A stretch of 64,000 nt of DNA from Streptomyces sp. NBC_00102 (GCF_026343115.1 NZ_JAPEMC010000001.1:1426001-1490000); one strand, 5' to 3'. Shown: positions 37,927-50,348, counted from the first letter of the stretch. Program-made: numbers and translations. Notes: a model not told the origin generated them from the sequence alone.

Positions 37927-37955
37927 TTACAATACGAGACCGTCTCGTATTGTAA
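37927..37955 (-). promoter_or_regulatory. Perfect TetR-type operator over the MFS promoter
   Basis: Arms TTACAATACGAGAC (37927-37940) and GTCTCGTATTGTAA (37942-37955) are exact inverted copies around one base. On the minus strand TTTACA (-35) and an ATTGTA-like -10, 17 bp apart, are embedded in it, so repressor binding would block RNA polymerase. It lies 20 bp upstream of the MFS ATG. Confidence 0.85.
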
Positions 37956-38136
37956 AGTCTTTACTCTTTGCCGCCGCGGACAAGGTACGCCTCCCCCGGC
38001 ACGGCCGCGCGCACCGGACGATCCCCCGGAAGGCGAGCCGCGGGCCCACTTCACGCGCACCACCGGGGGATGCCACCATGGAAGGGATCCGGGGACGCCG
38101 TCAGGGCGCCTCGAGATGACGAAGGAGCCGTTGGCC

Positions 38137-39024
38137 ATGTCGCTCAACGCTGCGCAGAATCAGTCTGCCCACCCCGCCGGGCCCTCCCCCTCCGACAGCG
38201 GCAAGACGCTGTACGGGGGCAAGAGCACCCGTCGCATCACCGTCCACGACATCACCGCCGCGTCCGAGCGCGGTGAGAAGTGGCCCATGCTGACCGCCTA
38301 CGACGCGATGACCGCGTCCGTCTTCGACGAGGCCGGCATCCCGGTCCTGCTCGTCGGCGACTCCATGGGGAACTGTCACCTCGGCTACGAGACCACCGTG
38401 CCGGTCACGATGGACGAGATCACCATGCTGTCGGCCGCCGTCGTACGGGGCACCAAGCGCGCCCTGGTCGTCGGCGACCTGCCCTTCGGTTCGTACCAGG
38501 AGGGTCCTGTACAGGCGCTCCGCAACGCCACCCGGCTGGTCAAGGAGGCCGGGGTCGGTGCCGTGAAGCTGGAGGGCGGCGAGCGCAGCTACGAGCAGAT
38601 CCGGCTGCTGGTCGAGTCCGGCATCCCGGTCATGGCCCACATCGGCCTCACCCCGCAGTCGGTCAACGCCATGGGCTACCGGGTGCAGGGGCGCGGCGAG
38701 GAGGCCTCGCACAAGCTGCTGCGGGACGCCAAGGCCGTGCAGGACGCGGGGGCGTTCGCGGTCGTCCTGGAGCTGGTCCCGGCCGAGCTGGCGGCCGAGG
38801 TCACCCGCACCCTGCACATCCCCACCGTCGGCATCGGCGCCGGCGCCGGGACGAGTGCCCAGGTGCTCGTCTACACCGACATGGTGGGGCTGACCGGCGG
38901 CAAGGTGCCGCGCTTCACCAAGCAGTACGCGAACCTGCGCCAGGTCATGGGCGACGCGGCGAAGGAATTCGCGGGCGAGGTCGTCGGCGGCACGTTCCCG
39001 GCCCCCGAGCACACCTTCCACTGA
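38137..39024 (+). CDS. panB: 3-methyl-2-oxobutanoate hydroxymethyltransferase
   Basis: 295 aa; first committed step of pantothenate (CoA) synthesis, transferring a hydroxymethyl group from 5,10-methylene-THF to 2-oxoisovalerate. TIM-barrel motifs: [18 protein letters not shown] (metal Asp), [51 protein letters not shown]. The ATG at 38137 is preceded by AAGGAG; an ATG at 38116 is less well placed. A roughly 25-residue N-terminal extension relative to E. coli is normal for Streptomyces. Monocistronic, ended by a strong hairpin. Confidence 0.96.
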   Translation: MSLNAAQNQSAHPAGPSPSDSGKTLYGGKSTRRITVHDITAASERGEKWPMLTAYDAMTASVFDEAGIPVLLVGDSMGNCHLGYETTVPVTMDEITMLSAAVVRGTKRALVVGDLPFGSYQEGPVQALRNATRLVKEAGVGAVKLEGGERSYEQIRLLVESGIPVMAHIGLTPQSVNAMGYRVQGRGEEASHKLLRDAKAVQDAGAFAVVLELVPAELAAEVTRTLHIPTVGIGAGAGTSAQVLVYTDMVGLTGGKVPRFTKQYANLRQVMGDAAKEFAGEVVGGTFPAPEHTFH

Positions 39025-39128
39025 CGGCACGGGCGGGCCCGGCCCACGCACGCCGCCCGCCCACTCCGTCGCCCGGCGGTACGGGTCCCACCCGCACCGC
39101 CGGCCACACAGCCACCTCCGGCACCACC

Positions 39129-39163
39129 GTCAGCCCGCCGACATCCCCCATCGGCGGGCTGAC
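39129..39163 (+). terminator. Terminator after panB
   Basis: GTCAGCCCGCCGA (39129-39141) pairs perfectly with 39151-39163; 9-nt loop, no T-run. Confidence 0.8.
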
Positions 39164-39171
39164 GCATGCCT

Positions 39172-39222
39172 GTCGGCGGACCGACACCTGCTTGTCGGCG
39201 ATATATCGGCGAACTGTCGGCC
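39172..39222 (+). promoter_or_regulatory. Heptamer direct repeats at 11-bp pitch (SARP-box-like)
   Basis: GTCGGCG (39194-39200), ATCGGCG (39205-39211) and GTCGGCC (39216-39222) are separated by exactly 4 nt each, giving 11-bp periodicity; another GTCGGCG sits two turns upstream at 39172. SARP regulators bind such heptamer arrays. TATATC at 39202-39207 may be a -10. The ABC exporter starts just downstream and a SARP gene is convergent. Confidence 0.5.
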
Positions 39223-39234
39223 GCCTCTGGTCCC

Positions 39235-40254
39235 ATGGTGGACATGACGCGAAACGACATGAACCCCGGGCGCGGAATCGCCATCGAAGTACGGGGGCTG
39301 GTGAAGCACTACGGCACCACCAAGGCACTGGACGGTGTCGACCTCGACGTGCGCGAGGGCACCGTGCTCGGTGTTCTCGGTCCGAACGGCGCGGGCAAGA
39401 CGACGCTCGTGCGCGCCCTCTCCACGCTCATCGTGCCCGACGCGGGCCACGCGACGGTCGCCGGCTACGACGTGGTGAGGCAGCCCCGGCAGCTGCGCCG
39501 CGCCATCGGCCTGACCGGCCAGTACGCCTCCGTCGACGAGAAACTCTCCGGCTGGGAGAACCTCTACATGATCGGCCGGCTCCTCGACCTCTCCCGCAAG
39601 GAGGCCCGCAGCCGCTCCGACGAGCTGCTGGAGCGGTTCTCGCTCACCGAGGCGGCCCGCCGCCCCGCGATGGACTACTCCGGCGGCATGCGGCGCAGGC
39701 TCGACCTGGCCGCCTCCATGATCGGCCGCCCGGCCGTCCTCTACTTGGACGAGCCGACGACGGGGCTCGACCCCCGTACCCGCAACGAGGTCTGGGACGA
39801 GGTGCAGCGGATGGTCGCCGAAGGGGCGACCGTGCTGCTCACCACCCAGTACATGGAAGAGGCCGAGCAGCTCGCGAGCGAGCTGACGGTGATCGACAAG
39901 GGCCGCATCATCGCCCGCGGCGGGGTCGACGAGCTGAAGGCGAAGGTCGGCGGCCGGACCCTCCAGATCCGCCCGTCCGACCCGGCCGACCTGCAGCCGA
40001 TGGCGCGCGCCCTCCACGAGGCCGGCCTCGACGGGGTCGCCGGCGCACAGGCGGTCCCGGACGAGGGCCTGCTGTACGTACCGATCCTGACCGACGGGCA
40101 ACTGACCGCCGTCATCGGCCTGTTGGGCACCCGGGGTTTCTCGCTCGCCCATGTCGCCACCGCACTGCCCAGCCTGGACGAGGTCTTCCTCGCCATCACC
40201 GGCGGCAAGTCCACGTCCGCCGCCGCTCCGACCGACGAGGAGGTCGCCGCATGA
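39235..40254 (+). CDS. DrrA-type ABC transporter ATPase
   Basis: 339 aa from ATG 39235 (ATG 39244 equally possible). Nucleotide-binding domain with Walker A GPNGAGKTT, Q-loop GQYASVDEKL, signature YSGGMRRR, Walker B VLYLDEPTTGLD and H-loop TTQYMEEAE; the C-terminal DUF4162-type region (about 235-330) is typical of daunorubicin-resistance ATPases. It energises export by the permease whose ATG overlaps its stop (ATGA). Substrate unknown; the family often removes antibiotics or lipids. Confidence 0.94.
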   Translation: MVDMTRNDMNPGRGIAIEVRGLVKHYGTTKALDGVDLDVREGTVLGVLGPNGAGKTTLVRALSTLIVPDAGHATVAGYDVVRQPRQLRRAIGLTGQYASVDEKLSGWENLYMIGRLLDLSRKEARSRSDELLERFSLTEAARRPAMDYSGGMRRRLDLAASMIGRPAVLYLDEPTTGLDPRTRNEVWDEVQRMVAEGATVLLTTQYMEEAEQLASELTVIDKGRIIARGGVDELKAKVGGRTLQIRPSDPADLQPMARALHEAGLDGVAGAQAVPDEGLLYVPILTDGQLTAVIGLLGTRGFSLAHVATALPSLDEVFLAITGGKSTSAAAPTDEEVAA

Positions 40255-41099
40255 GTACGACGACGCTGACGAAGTCCCCCACCGACCAGGCGCCGGTCCG
40301 GCCCGTGAGCGACGAGGGGAAGATCGGGCTGCGCGCCAACCTGCGCCACATCGGGGCGCTGACCCGGCGCAACCTGCTCCAGATCAAAAAAGACCCCGAG
40401 TCGATGTTCGACGCGCTGCTGATGCCGGTCATCTTCACGCTGCTGTTCACGTACGTCTTCGGCGGCTCGGTCGGCGGCTCCCTCGGCGGCGGCCGTGAGG
40501 AGTACCTCAACTACCTGATCCCCGGGCTGATGGCCATGATGGGGATGAACATCGCCTCCGCCGTGGGCACCGGGGTCAACGACGACTTCCGCAAGGGCGT
40601 CATGGACCGGTTCCGCACGATGCCGATCGCCCGGTCCTCGGTGCTGATCGCGAAGATCGTGGTGGAGCTGGGCCGGATGATGGTCGCCACCGTCATCCTG
40701 CTGGTGATGGGCTTCGCGCTCGGCATGGAGCTCCAGACCTCGTTCCTCGGTCTGCTCGAAGCGGTCGCGCTCTCGGCGGTGTTCGGTGCCGCCATCATGT
40801 GGATCTTCATCCTGCTCGGGCTGGCCATGAAGACGGCCCAGGCGGTCCAGGCGACGGGAATGCTGGTGCTGATGCCCCTGCAGTTCGGATCCTCCATCTT
40901 CGCGCCGACCCAGACGATGCCGGGCTGGCTCCAGACGTTCACCGAGTACAACCCGCTGTCGAACCTCGCCGACGCGGCGCGCGGCCTGATGATGGGCGGC
41001 CCGATCGCCCACTCGGTCTGGGTGACTCTCGCCTGGGCCGGCGTCATCACCGTCGTGATGGCGCCGCTCGCGGTCGCCAAGTTCCGCAAGGCGAGCTGA
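40251..41099 (+). CDS. DrrB-type ABC-2 permease
   Basis: 282 aa, six predicted membrane helices, ABC-2 family: LTRRNLLQIKKDPESMFDAL before the first helix, DDFRKGVMDRFRTMPIARSS in the cytoplasmic loop, and TMPGWLQTFTEYNPLSNLAD near the end. ATG at 40251 follows GGAGG and overlaps the ATPase stop. Forms the membrane half of the exporter. Confidence 0.94.
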   Translation: MSTTTLTKSPTDQAPVRPVSDEGKIGLRANLRHIGALTRRNLLQIKKDPESMFDALLMPVIFTLLFTYVFGGSVGGSLGGGREEYLNYLIPGLMAMMGMNIASAVGTGVNDDFRKGVMDRFRTMPIARSSVLIAKIVVELGRMMVATVILLVMGFALGMELQTSFLGLLEAVALSAVFGAAIMWIFILLGLAMKTAQAVQATGMLVLMPLQFGSSIFAPTQTMPGWLQTFTEYNPLSNLADAARGLMMGGPIAHSVWVTLAWAGVITVVMAPLAVAKFRKAS

Positions 41100-41111
41100 C
41101 GGCCGGGGCCC

Positions 41112-41154
41112 CGCGTCCGCCGTCCGTCCGGGAGCCGGGCGTACGGCGGACGCG
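41112..41154. terminator. Bidirectional terminator between ABC permease and SARP gene
   Basis: CGCGTCCGCCGT (41112-41123) pairs perfectly with 41143-41154, 19-nt loop, filling the 60-bp convergent gap. Confidence 0.7.
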
Positions 41155-41159
41155 CGGCA

Positions 41160-44645
<3,486 letters not shown>

Positions 44646-44866
44646 GGGCCCATTGTCCGTGAAGGGAATCGGGACTCGCACAGGCACCCGATATATTCCG
44701 ATAGCTCGCGAGCCGTCGGAGTCACCCTCCGTCGCGGCCCGGTCGCTTTACGCGCGGGAGGGGTCGTCCGCGACAACCCCCGAGCGGGCTCCCGGCGTCC
44801 GGAGCGGCAACCACCGCGCACCCGCCCGGCAGTTGAAAGCGGCCGTTGAGCCGGGGCCGGTGCGCC

Positions 44867-44872
44867 TACTCT
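44867..44872 (+). promoter_or_regulatory. -10 element of the M50-like gene (leaderless type)
   Basis: TACTCT ends 6 nt before the ATG at 44879; no ribosome binding site. The remainder of the 233-bp gap back to the SARP start contains an AT-rich patch with two ATCGG motifs (near 44690-44705) and no gene. Confidence 0.5.
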
Positions 44873-44878
44873 CGTCGC

Positions 44879-45700
44879 ATGACCACTGGGATCAGCCGCC
44901 GCGACCGGCGCATCAGCCCGATCTTCCTCGGGATCGCCGCCGTGACGGCCGCCGCCGGGGCGGCCGTGTGGACGGGGTTCGCCGAGACCGGGTTCGCCGT
45001 CTTCCTGTTCGTCACGGGTGCCTGGGTCGTCTCGCTCTGCCTCCACGAGTACGCGCACGCCCGGACCGCGCTGCACAGCGGGGACATCTCGATCGCGGAG
45101 AAGGGCTATCTGACGCTCAACCCGCTGAAGTACACGCACGCGCTGCTCAGCATCGTGCTGCCGGTGCTCTTCGTGATCATGGGGGGCATCGGGCTGCCCG
45201 GCGGCGCCGTCTACATCGAGCGGGGCCGTATCCGGGGCCGCTGGCGGCACAGCCTGATCTCGGCGGCGGGCCCGTTGACGAACGTCCTGTTCGCCGTCGT
45301 CTGCACGGCGCCGTTCTGGCTGGGCGGTCTCGAAGGGGTGCCGATGGCGTTCCGGTTCGCGCTGGCGTTCCTGGCGCTGCTCCAGGTCACGGCCGCGATC
45401 CTGAACTTCGTACCGGTGCCGGGGCTGGACGGGTACGGGGTGATCGAGCCCTGGCTGTCGTACCGGGTACGGCGCCAGGTGGAGCCCTTCGCGCCGTTCG
45501 GGCTGATCGCGGTGTTCGCGCTGCTGTGGGTGCCGGCCGTGAACGGCGCGTTCTTCGACGCCGTGGACGCGCTGCTGCGGGGGCTCGGGGTGAGCGACTT
45601 CGAGAGGTACTGCGGGCAGGACCTCTACCGCTTCTGGCGTGCGTTCACCGACCAGCAGGACCCCCGCTGCGAGGCGCTGTCGGCAGCACTGTCCGGGTAA
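44879..45700 (+). CDS. Site-2-protease-like (M50) membrane metalloprotease
   Basis: 273 aa with about six membrane helices. Zinc-protease motif HEYAH (in SLCLHEYAHAR, about residues 60-64) inside a membrane segment and a second motif FVPVPGLDGYG (about 185-190) supplying the Asp ligand, as in RseP/SpoIVFB relatives. Likely intramembrane cleavage of an unknown substrate. Start chosen at 44879 from the adjacent -10; an upstream in-frame ATG at 44846 is not supported. Confidence 0.9.
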   Translation: MTTGISRRDRRISPIFLGIAAVTAAAGAAVWTGFAETGFAVFLFVTGAWVVSLCLHEYAHARTALHSGDISIAEKGYLTLNPLKYTHALLSIVLPVLFVIMGGIGLPGGAVYIERGRIRGRWRHSLISAAGPLTNVLFAVVCTAPFWLGGLEGVPMAFRFALAFLALLQVTAAILNFVPVPGLDGYGVIEPWLSYRVRRQVEPFAPFGLIAVFALLWVPAVNGAFFDAVDALLRGLGVSDFERYCGQDLYRFWRAFTDQQDPRCEALSAALSG

Positions 45701-45753
45701 AAAAGGGCGTACCCCCTGGCCCCGGCGCCCTGCCGCCCGCGCGGACCCGGCGG

Positions 45754-45927
45754 TCAGCTTTCGGTGGTCGCGCGGTGACGGCGCACGTAGTAGAGGGTCA
45801 TGTTGGAGGAGAGCCCCGCCACCAGCACCCAGAGGATGCCGAGCAGGCTGCCCTGGGCGAAGGAGACCACCGCGGCGACGACGGCGAGGACGCAGACGAC
45901 GAGCGGGTAGAGGGCGATGCGGGGCAT
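45754..45927 (-). CDS. Small two-helix membrane protein
   Basis: 57 aa: MPRIALYPLVVCVLAVVAAV and LLGILWVLVAGLSSNMTLYY form two membrane segments with a basic C-terminus. ATG at 45927 has AGGAG 8 nt upstream, which excludes longer starts. No named family recognised. Convergent with the M50-like gene. Confidence 0.75.
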   Translation of the reverse strand: MPRIALYPLVVCVLAVVAAVVSFAQGSLLGILWVLVAGLSSNMTLYYVRRHRATTES

Positions 45928-46071
45928 GGGGGCGGCTCCTGTCCGGGGTGGTGCGCGGTCCCGTCCAGTGTCCCTCATGCCCCGTTCCGTTCCGCCGCGG
46001 GTGGGGGGCGTCCCGCCGGTGTCCCGTAACGATCTACGGATCACCGATCCACCGGTCACACGATCCGCGGG

Positions 46072-46782
46072 TCACACGTCGGTGGCGCGCAGTCCCGCGT
46101 GTGCCTTGTACCGGCGGTTGACCGAGATCAGGTTGGCGACCAGCGACTCGACCTGGTGGGCGTTGCGCAGCCGTCCGGCGAAGACGCCGCGCATGCCGGC
46201 GATCCGGCCGGCGAGGGCCTGCACGATGTCGGTGTCGGCGCGGGCCTCGCCCAGCACCATCACGTCGGTGTCGATCTCGTCGATCGAGGCGTCCTGGAGC
46301 AGCACCGCCGAGAGGTGGTGGAAGGCCGCGGTGACGCGGGAGTCCGGCAGCAGGGCGGCGGCCTGTTCGGCGGCGCTGCCCTCCTCCGGCTTGAGGGCGT
46401 AGGCGCCCTTCTTGTCGAAGCCGAGCGGGTTGACGCAGTCGACGACGAGCTTGCCCGTCAGTTCCGTGCGCAGCGATTCCAGGGTTTTGGCGTGGCCCTC
46501 CCACGGCACGGCGACGATCACGATGTCGCTGCGGAGCGCGCACGCGGCGTTGTCGGCGCCCTCGATGCCGAGTCCGAGTTCGGCGGCGGCCTCGGCGGCG
46601 CGGGCGGCGTCGCGGGAGCCGATGGTCACGCGCTGTCCTGCGCGGGCGAGCCGGTAGGCGAGTCCGCGGCCCTGCGGTCCGGTGCCGCCGAGCACGCCGA
46701 CGGTGAGTCCGGAGACGTCGGGCAGGTCCCAGGGGTCCTTGGCGGGCGCCTTGGGCGCACCGGCGTTGTCGTGGGTAGTCAT
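46072..46782 (-). CDS. npdG: NADPH-dependent F420 reductase-type protein
   Basis: 236 aa. Rossmann fold with VGVLGGTGPQGRGLAYRLAR and the NADP-selective IGSRD (about 28-60), then VIVAVPWEGH and DCVNPLGFDKKGAY. Matches Fno/NpdG, which passes hydride between NADPH and cofactor F420. ATG at 46782; TAGTGT at 46795-46790 lies 7 nt upstream on the minus strand, so it is probably leaderless. Divergent from the next gene with a 130-bp gap. Confidence 0.92.
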   Translation of the reverse strand: MTTHDNAGAPKAPAKDPWDLPDVSGLTVGVLGGTGPQGRGLAYRLARAGQRVTIGSRDAARAAEAAAELGLGIEGADNAACALRSDIVIVAVPWEGHAKTLESLRTELTGKLVVDCVNPLGFDKKGAYALKPEEGSAAEQAAALLPDSRVTAAFHHLSAVLLQDASIDEIDTDVMVLGEARADTDIVQALAGRIAGMRGVFAGRLRNAHQVESLVANLISVNRRYKAHAGLRATDV

Positions 46783-46912
46783 GGCGCCGACACTACTGCG
46801 GAGTACCGGAGCTCCCAAGGCGCTCCCCCGCGCCGTGCGCCCAGGTCCCGTACGGGTGCACCTTCCGTGTCCGGCTGCGGAACGCCCCCGGGCTGCTGCA
46901 TGATGCCGGGCC

Positions 46913-47515
46913 ATGGATGCCGTGCGCGTGGCGCTGTTGCGTGAGGTGCTCGCCGGGACCGAGTGGCCGGGCGCGGCCCGCCGGTTCGCCGGGGCCCTTC
47001 GTTCGTCCGTGGTCCCGCAGGGCGGCGGGCTGCTGCTGGTCGGGACGGAGGAGTACGAGCCCTGGCACCTGGCGGCGCACCTGGTGGACGAGGCGGCGTG
47101 GTCCGGGCTGTCCGAGCTGAGTCCCACGCTGGTACGCCACCGGGTGCGGCCGGCCGATCCGGCGCATCTGGCCGTGGGGCTGGGCCGGATCGAGGCGGCC
47201 GGGCGGGGCGAGACGCTGCTGCTGGTGGCGCCGGAGCGGCCGGACGGCGGACTGCTGGAACGGGTGTGGGACGCCCGGCGTTCCGGGGCGACCGTCCTCA
47301 CGCTGGGCGGCGGCGATCCCGAGGTGCGGGGGCTGGGTCACGAGGCCCTGGTGGTGACCGAGGAGGACGACGTGGACCTGGACACCGTGCAGCATCTGGT
47401 GAGCGCGGCGGCCGGGGAGACCGCGCGCCCGGCCGCGCACGGGCGGCGCTCCTTCCGGGACCGGCTCTCACGGCTGGCGGACCGGCTCACCGCACCGCCA
47501 CCGGCCCGCTGGTAG
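46913..47515 (+). CDS. Conserved actinobacterial hypothetical (SIS-like)
   Basis: 200 aa, soluble. No certain family. GGLLLVGTEEYEPWHLAAHL, then VWDARRSGATVLTLGGGDPE and GLGHEALVV resemble an SIS-type sugar-phosphate-binding fold, with a basic C-terminal tail (RRSFRDRLSRLADRL). ATG at 46913; no clear ribosome site. Divergent from npdG, sharing its promoter region. Confidence 0.75.
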   Translation: MDAVRVALLREVLAGTEWPGAARRFAGALRSSVVPQGGGLLLVGTEEYEPWHLAAHLVDEAAWSGLSELSPTLVRHRVRPADPAHLAVGLGRIEAAGRGETLLLVAPERPDGGLLERVWDARRSGATVLTLGGGDPEVRGLGHEALVVTEEDDVDLDTVQHLVSAAAGETARPAAHGRRSFRDRLSRLADRLTAPPPARW

Positions 47516-47641
47516 CGGCCCGCTCTGCCTCCGCACACCCGCCAAACGCTCCCGCGCGTCGACATCTTCGCTGGTGGGGAGGGTATTCAGGGGTGAGACG
47601 GGGTTGCGCCCGACCCCAGGGCGCCCGGAGCATGATCTCTC

Positions 47642-48991
47642 GTGAACGTCCCGCGCCCCCGCCGCGCTCCCCGTACCCGCCGCATGCTCCGCGCCGCCCT
47701 CCCCGATCTCGCGCCCTGGCACGCCTCCGCCGATTTCCGGCTGCTCTGGGGCCAGGGGCTGATCACGTACTTCGGCAGTTTCATGGCGCTGATCGCGCTG
47801 CCGCTCCAGATCAAGGAGCTGACCGGCTCCCCGCTGGCGGTCGGGGCGATGGGCGCGGTGGAACTCGTGCCGCTGGTGGTCTTCGGGCTGTACGGCGGGG
47901 CGCTCGCGGACGCCGTGGACCGCCGCAAGGTCATCCTCGGCACGGAGGCCGGGCTCGGGGTGCTGGCGGTGGTCCTGCTGGTCAACGCGCTGCTGCCGGA
48001 CCCGCTGCTCTGGCCGCTGTACGTCGTGGCCGGGGGTGTCTCGGCGCTCGCGGGGCTCCAGCGGCCCGCGCTCGACTCGCTGCTGGCGCGGATCGTGCCG
48101 CACGAGCACCTGCCGGCCGCCGCCGCGCTGAACGCCCTGCGCTGGCAGGTGGGCGCGATCGCCGGGCCGGCCCTGGCGGGCCTGGTCGTCGCCTACGCCG
48201 GGCACGCCACCGCGTACGCGGTCACCGTCGTCACCTTCACCGTCTCGGTCGTCCTCTGCCTGCGGCTCACCCCCGCGCCGCCCGCCCGGAACGCGCAGAA
48301 GCCGTCGCTGCGCGGGATCGCCGAGGGTGCCGCGTACGCGTGGAGCCGGCCGGTGCTGCTGGGGACGTACGCGATCGACATGGCGGCGATGTTCTTCGCC
48401 TTCCCGAACACGGTCTTTCCGTTCCTCGCCGACGACCTCGACGCCCCCTGGTCGCTGGGGCTGATGTATGCGGCAGGGTCGGTGGGCTCGCTGGTGCTGG
48501 GGCTGACCAGCGGCTGGACCTCCCGGGTGCGGCGGCACGGGCTCTTCGTGGTGTTCGGGGCCGCCGCCTGGGGGCTGGCCATCGCGGGGGCGGGGCTCTT
48601 CGGCAGCGTCTGGCCGGTGCTGGTCTGCCTGGCCGTCGCGGGCGCGGGCGACATGCTGAGCGGACTGGGCCGCTCAGCGATCTGGAACCAGACCATCCCG
48701 GAGGAGCTGCGGGGCCGGCTGGCCGGCATCGAGGTGCTCTCCTACAGCGTCGGGCCGCAGCTCGGCCAGGTCCGGGCCGGCGCGATGGCGGGGTGGACGG
48801 GCACCCGCTCCGCGGTCTGGACGGGCGGGGTCGCCTGCCTCGCCTCGGTGGCCCTGCTGACGGCGGCGCTCCCGAAACTGCTCGGGTACGACTCCGCCAC
48901 CGACGAGGACGCCGTACGCCGCCGGGACGCCGCGACGGCCGCCCCGGCGGACCCGGACGCTCCCGCCGCCCCGGGGGTGCCGGCGTTCTGA
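47642..48991 (+). CDS. EntS-like MFS exporter
   Basis: 449 aa, about 12 helices. DFRLLWGQGLITYFGSFMAL, GALADAVDRRKVIL (motif A) and NQTIPEELRGRLAGIEVLSY identify the MFS_3/EntS group, which includes siderophore exporters, although many members have other substrates. GTG at 47642. Ala/Pro-rich C-terminal tail. Convergent with a 74-aa gene; a shared hairpin overlaps both stops. Confidence 0.9.
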   Translation: MNVPRPRRAPRTRRMLRAALPDLAPWHASADFRLLWGQGLITYFGSFMALIALPLQIKELTGSPLAVGAMGAVELVPLVVFGLYGGALADAVDRRKVILGTEAGLGVLAVVLLVNALLPDPLLWPLYVVAGGVSALAGLQRPALDSLLARIVPHEHLPAAAALNALRWQVGAIAGPALAGLVVAYAGHATAYAVTVVTFTVSVVLCLRLTPAPPARNAQKPSLRGIAEGAAYAWSRPVLLGTYAIDMAAMFFAFPNTVFPFLADDLDAPWSLGLMYAAGSVGSLVLGLTSGWTSRVRRHGLFVVFGAAAWGLAIAGAGLFGSVWPVLVCLAVAGAGDMLSGLGRSAIWNQTIPEELRGRLAGIEVLSYSVGPQLGQVRAGAMAGWTGTRSAVWTGGVACLASVALLTAALPKLLGYDSATDEDAVRRRDAATAAPADPDAPAAPGVPAF

Positions 48992-49018
48992 ACCCGGGAG
49001 GTCACCGCCCCCGGTTCA
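48989..49018. terminator. Hairpin spanning both convergent stop codons
   Basis: TGAACCCGGG pairs with CCCCGGTTCA with a single bulged C. The arms contain the last stop bases of the MFS gene and of the small gene, a compact bidirectional terminator. Confidence 0.6.
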
Positions 49019-49240
49019 GGAGGCCGGGGGCCGGTTGCGGTCGTGCCACTTGGGGTCGGTGTCCCACTCCAGGTTCCGCTCCTGCGCGGTGTCCATGGCG
49101 TGCTGCGCGGCCTCGCGCGAGGCGTACGGGCCGAAGCGGTCCTTCGCCGGGCACTCGGGTCCTTCCTCGACCTTTTTGTGCTCCAGGCAGTAGTACCACT
49201 CGCCCGGTTTGCCGACCGTGCGCTTCTTGAACAGGGCCAT
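49016..49240 (-). CDS. Small conserved protein (SPOR-like, 74 aa)
   Basis: Highly charged 74-aa soluble protein: [56 protein letters not shown]. The pattern [11 protein letters not shown] resembles SPOR-domain edges, and the two Cys might bind metal. Annotated widely as hypothetical or SPOR-like in Streptomyces next to map. ATG at 49240 with AAAGGAG. Function unknown. Confidence 0.8.
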   Translation of the reverse strand: MALFKKRTVGKPGEWYYCLEHKKVEEGPECPAKDRFGPYASREAAQHAMDTAQERNLEWDTDPKWHDRNRPPAS

Positions 49241-49284
49241 CGGGACTCCTTTCCTCATGGCCAGCTTGCCCCAGGGGCGCTGGT

Positions 49285-49290
49285 TAGACT
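49285..49290 (+). promoter_or_regulatory. -10 element of map (leaderless type)
   Basis: TAGACT ends 7 nt before the ATG at 49298; no Shine-Dalgarno, so the transcript probably begins at the start codon. Confidence 0.6.
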
Positions 49291-49297
49291 CGCTGAC

Positions 49298-50155
49298 ATG
49301 TCTGGTCAGTCGCTGCTCGTACCCGGGGAGATCTCTCCCGTCCGTTCCGTACCCGGAAATGTCCGGCGCCCCGAGTACGTGGGCAAGCCGGGCCCGACCC
49401 CGTACACAGGCCCGGAGATCCAGGACTCCGACACCGTCGAGCGGATGCGCGTCGCCGGCCGGATCGCCGCGCAGGCGATGGAGGAGGCCGCCAAGCACAT
49501 CGCCCCGGGCGTCACCACCGACGAACTGGACCGCGTGGCCCACGAGTTCATGGTCGACCACGGCGCGTACCCGTCGACGCTCGGTTACCGCGGCTTCCCC
49601 AAGTCCCTGTGCACGTCGGTCAACGAGGTCATCTGCCACGGCATCCCCGACACCACGGTGCTGCGCGACGGCGACATCGTGAACCTGGACGTGACGGCGT
49701 ACATCAACGGCGTGCACGGCGACAACAACGCCACGTACCTCTGCGGCGACGTGGACGAGGAGTCGCGGCTGCTGGTGGAGCGCACCCGGGAGTCGCTGAA
49801 CCGGGCCATCAAGGCGGTCCGCCCCGGGCGTCAGATCAACGTGATCGGTCGCGTCATCGAGTCGTACGCCAAGCGCTTCGGCTACGGCGTGGTGCGCGAC
49901 TTCACCGGGCACGGCATCAACACCTCGTTCCACTCCGGCCTGATCGTGCCGCACTACGACAGCCCGCACGCCACCACCGTGATGAAGCCGGGGATGACGT
50001 TCACCATCGAGCCGATGCTGACGCTGGGCACCCACGAGTACGACATGTGGGACGACGGCTGGACCGTGCTCACCAAGGACCGCAAGCGGACCGCCCAGTT
50101 CGAGCACACCCTCGTGGTGACGGAGACCGGGGCGGACATCCTCACCCTGCCGTAG
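49298..50155 (+). CDS. map: Methionine aminopeptidase, type I
   Basis: 285 aa; removes the initiator Met from nascent proteins. All five metal ligands are visible: LDVTAY (Asp), HGDNNATY (Asp), FTGHGI (His), TIEPML (Glu), QFEHTLVV (Glu). A roughly 40-residue Pro-rich N-terminal extension ([19 protein letters not shown]) resembles the SH3-binding extension of actinobacterial MetAP1c, thought to help ribosome association. Confidence 0.96.
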   Translation: MSGQSLLVPGEISPVRSVPGNVRRPEYVGKPGPTPYTGPEIQDSDTVERMRVAGRIAAQAMEEAAKHIAPGVTTDELDRVAHEFMVDHGAYPSTLGYRGFPKSLCTSVNEVICHGIPDTTVLRDGDIVNLDVTAYINGVHGDNNATYLCGDVDEESRLLVERTRESLNRAIKAVRPGRQINVIGRVIESYAKRFGYGVVRDFTGHGINTSFHSGLIVPHYDSPHATTVMKPGMTFTIEPMLTLGTHEYDMWDDGWTVLTKDRKRTAQFEHTLVVTETGADILTLP

Positions 50156-50299
50156 GCGTGTCACGAAGGGGCCGTCGGACACCTCCGCGGCACGACTGCG
50201 CCCGGTGGCCCGGGACCGGTGATTTTCCGTTTCCGGGCCACCGGGCGCGCGCCTTTCCGGGCGAGGACGGGCTCGGAACGCGCACCGGGCACGGGGTGT

Positions 50300-50348
50300 T
50301 TGTCGACAGCACGTCGGCAACATATTGACTTAGGTAAACCTAAGCAAG
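50300..50348 (+). promoter_or_regulatory. Promoter with iron-box-like operator (heme oxygenase remnant)
   Basis: TTGTCG (50300-50305), 17-bp spacer, TATTGA (50323-50328), followed at the expected start point by TTAGGT-AA-ACCTAA (50330-50343). The 19 bp from 50330 match the DtxR/IdeR-family iron-box consensus at about 13 positions, but the two best arms are only 2 bp apart, not 7. Iron-dependent repression by a DmdR-type protein is plausible. Confidence 0.55.

Noticed and set aside
44690..44720. Second SARP-box array in front of the SARP gene
   Set aside because: Only two ATCGG motifs 10 bp apart are visible, not a clear 11-bp heptamer array.
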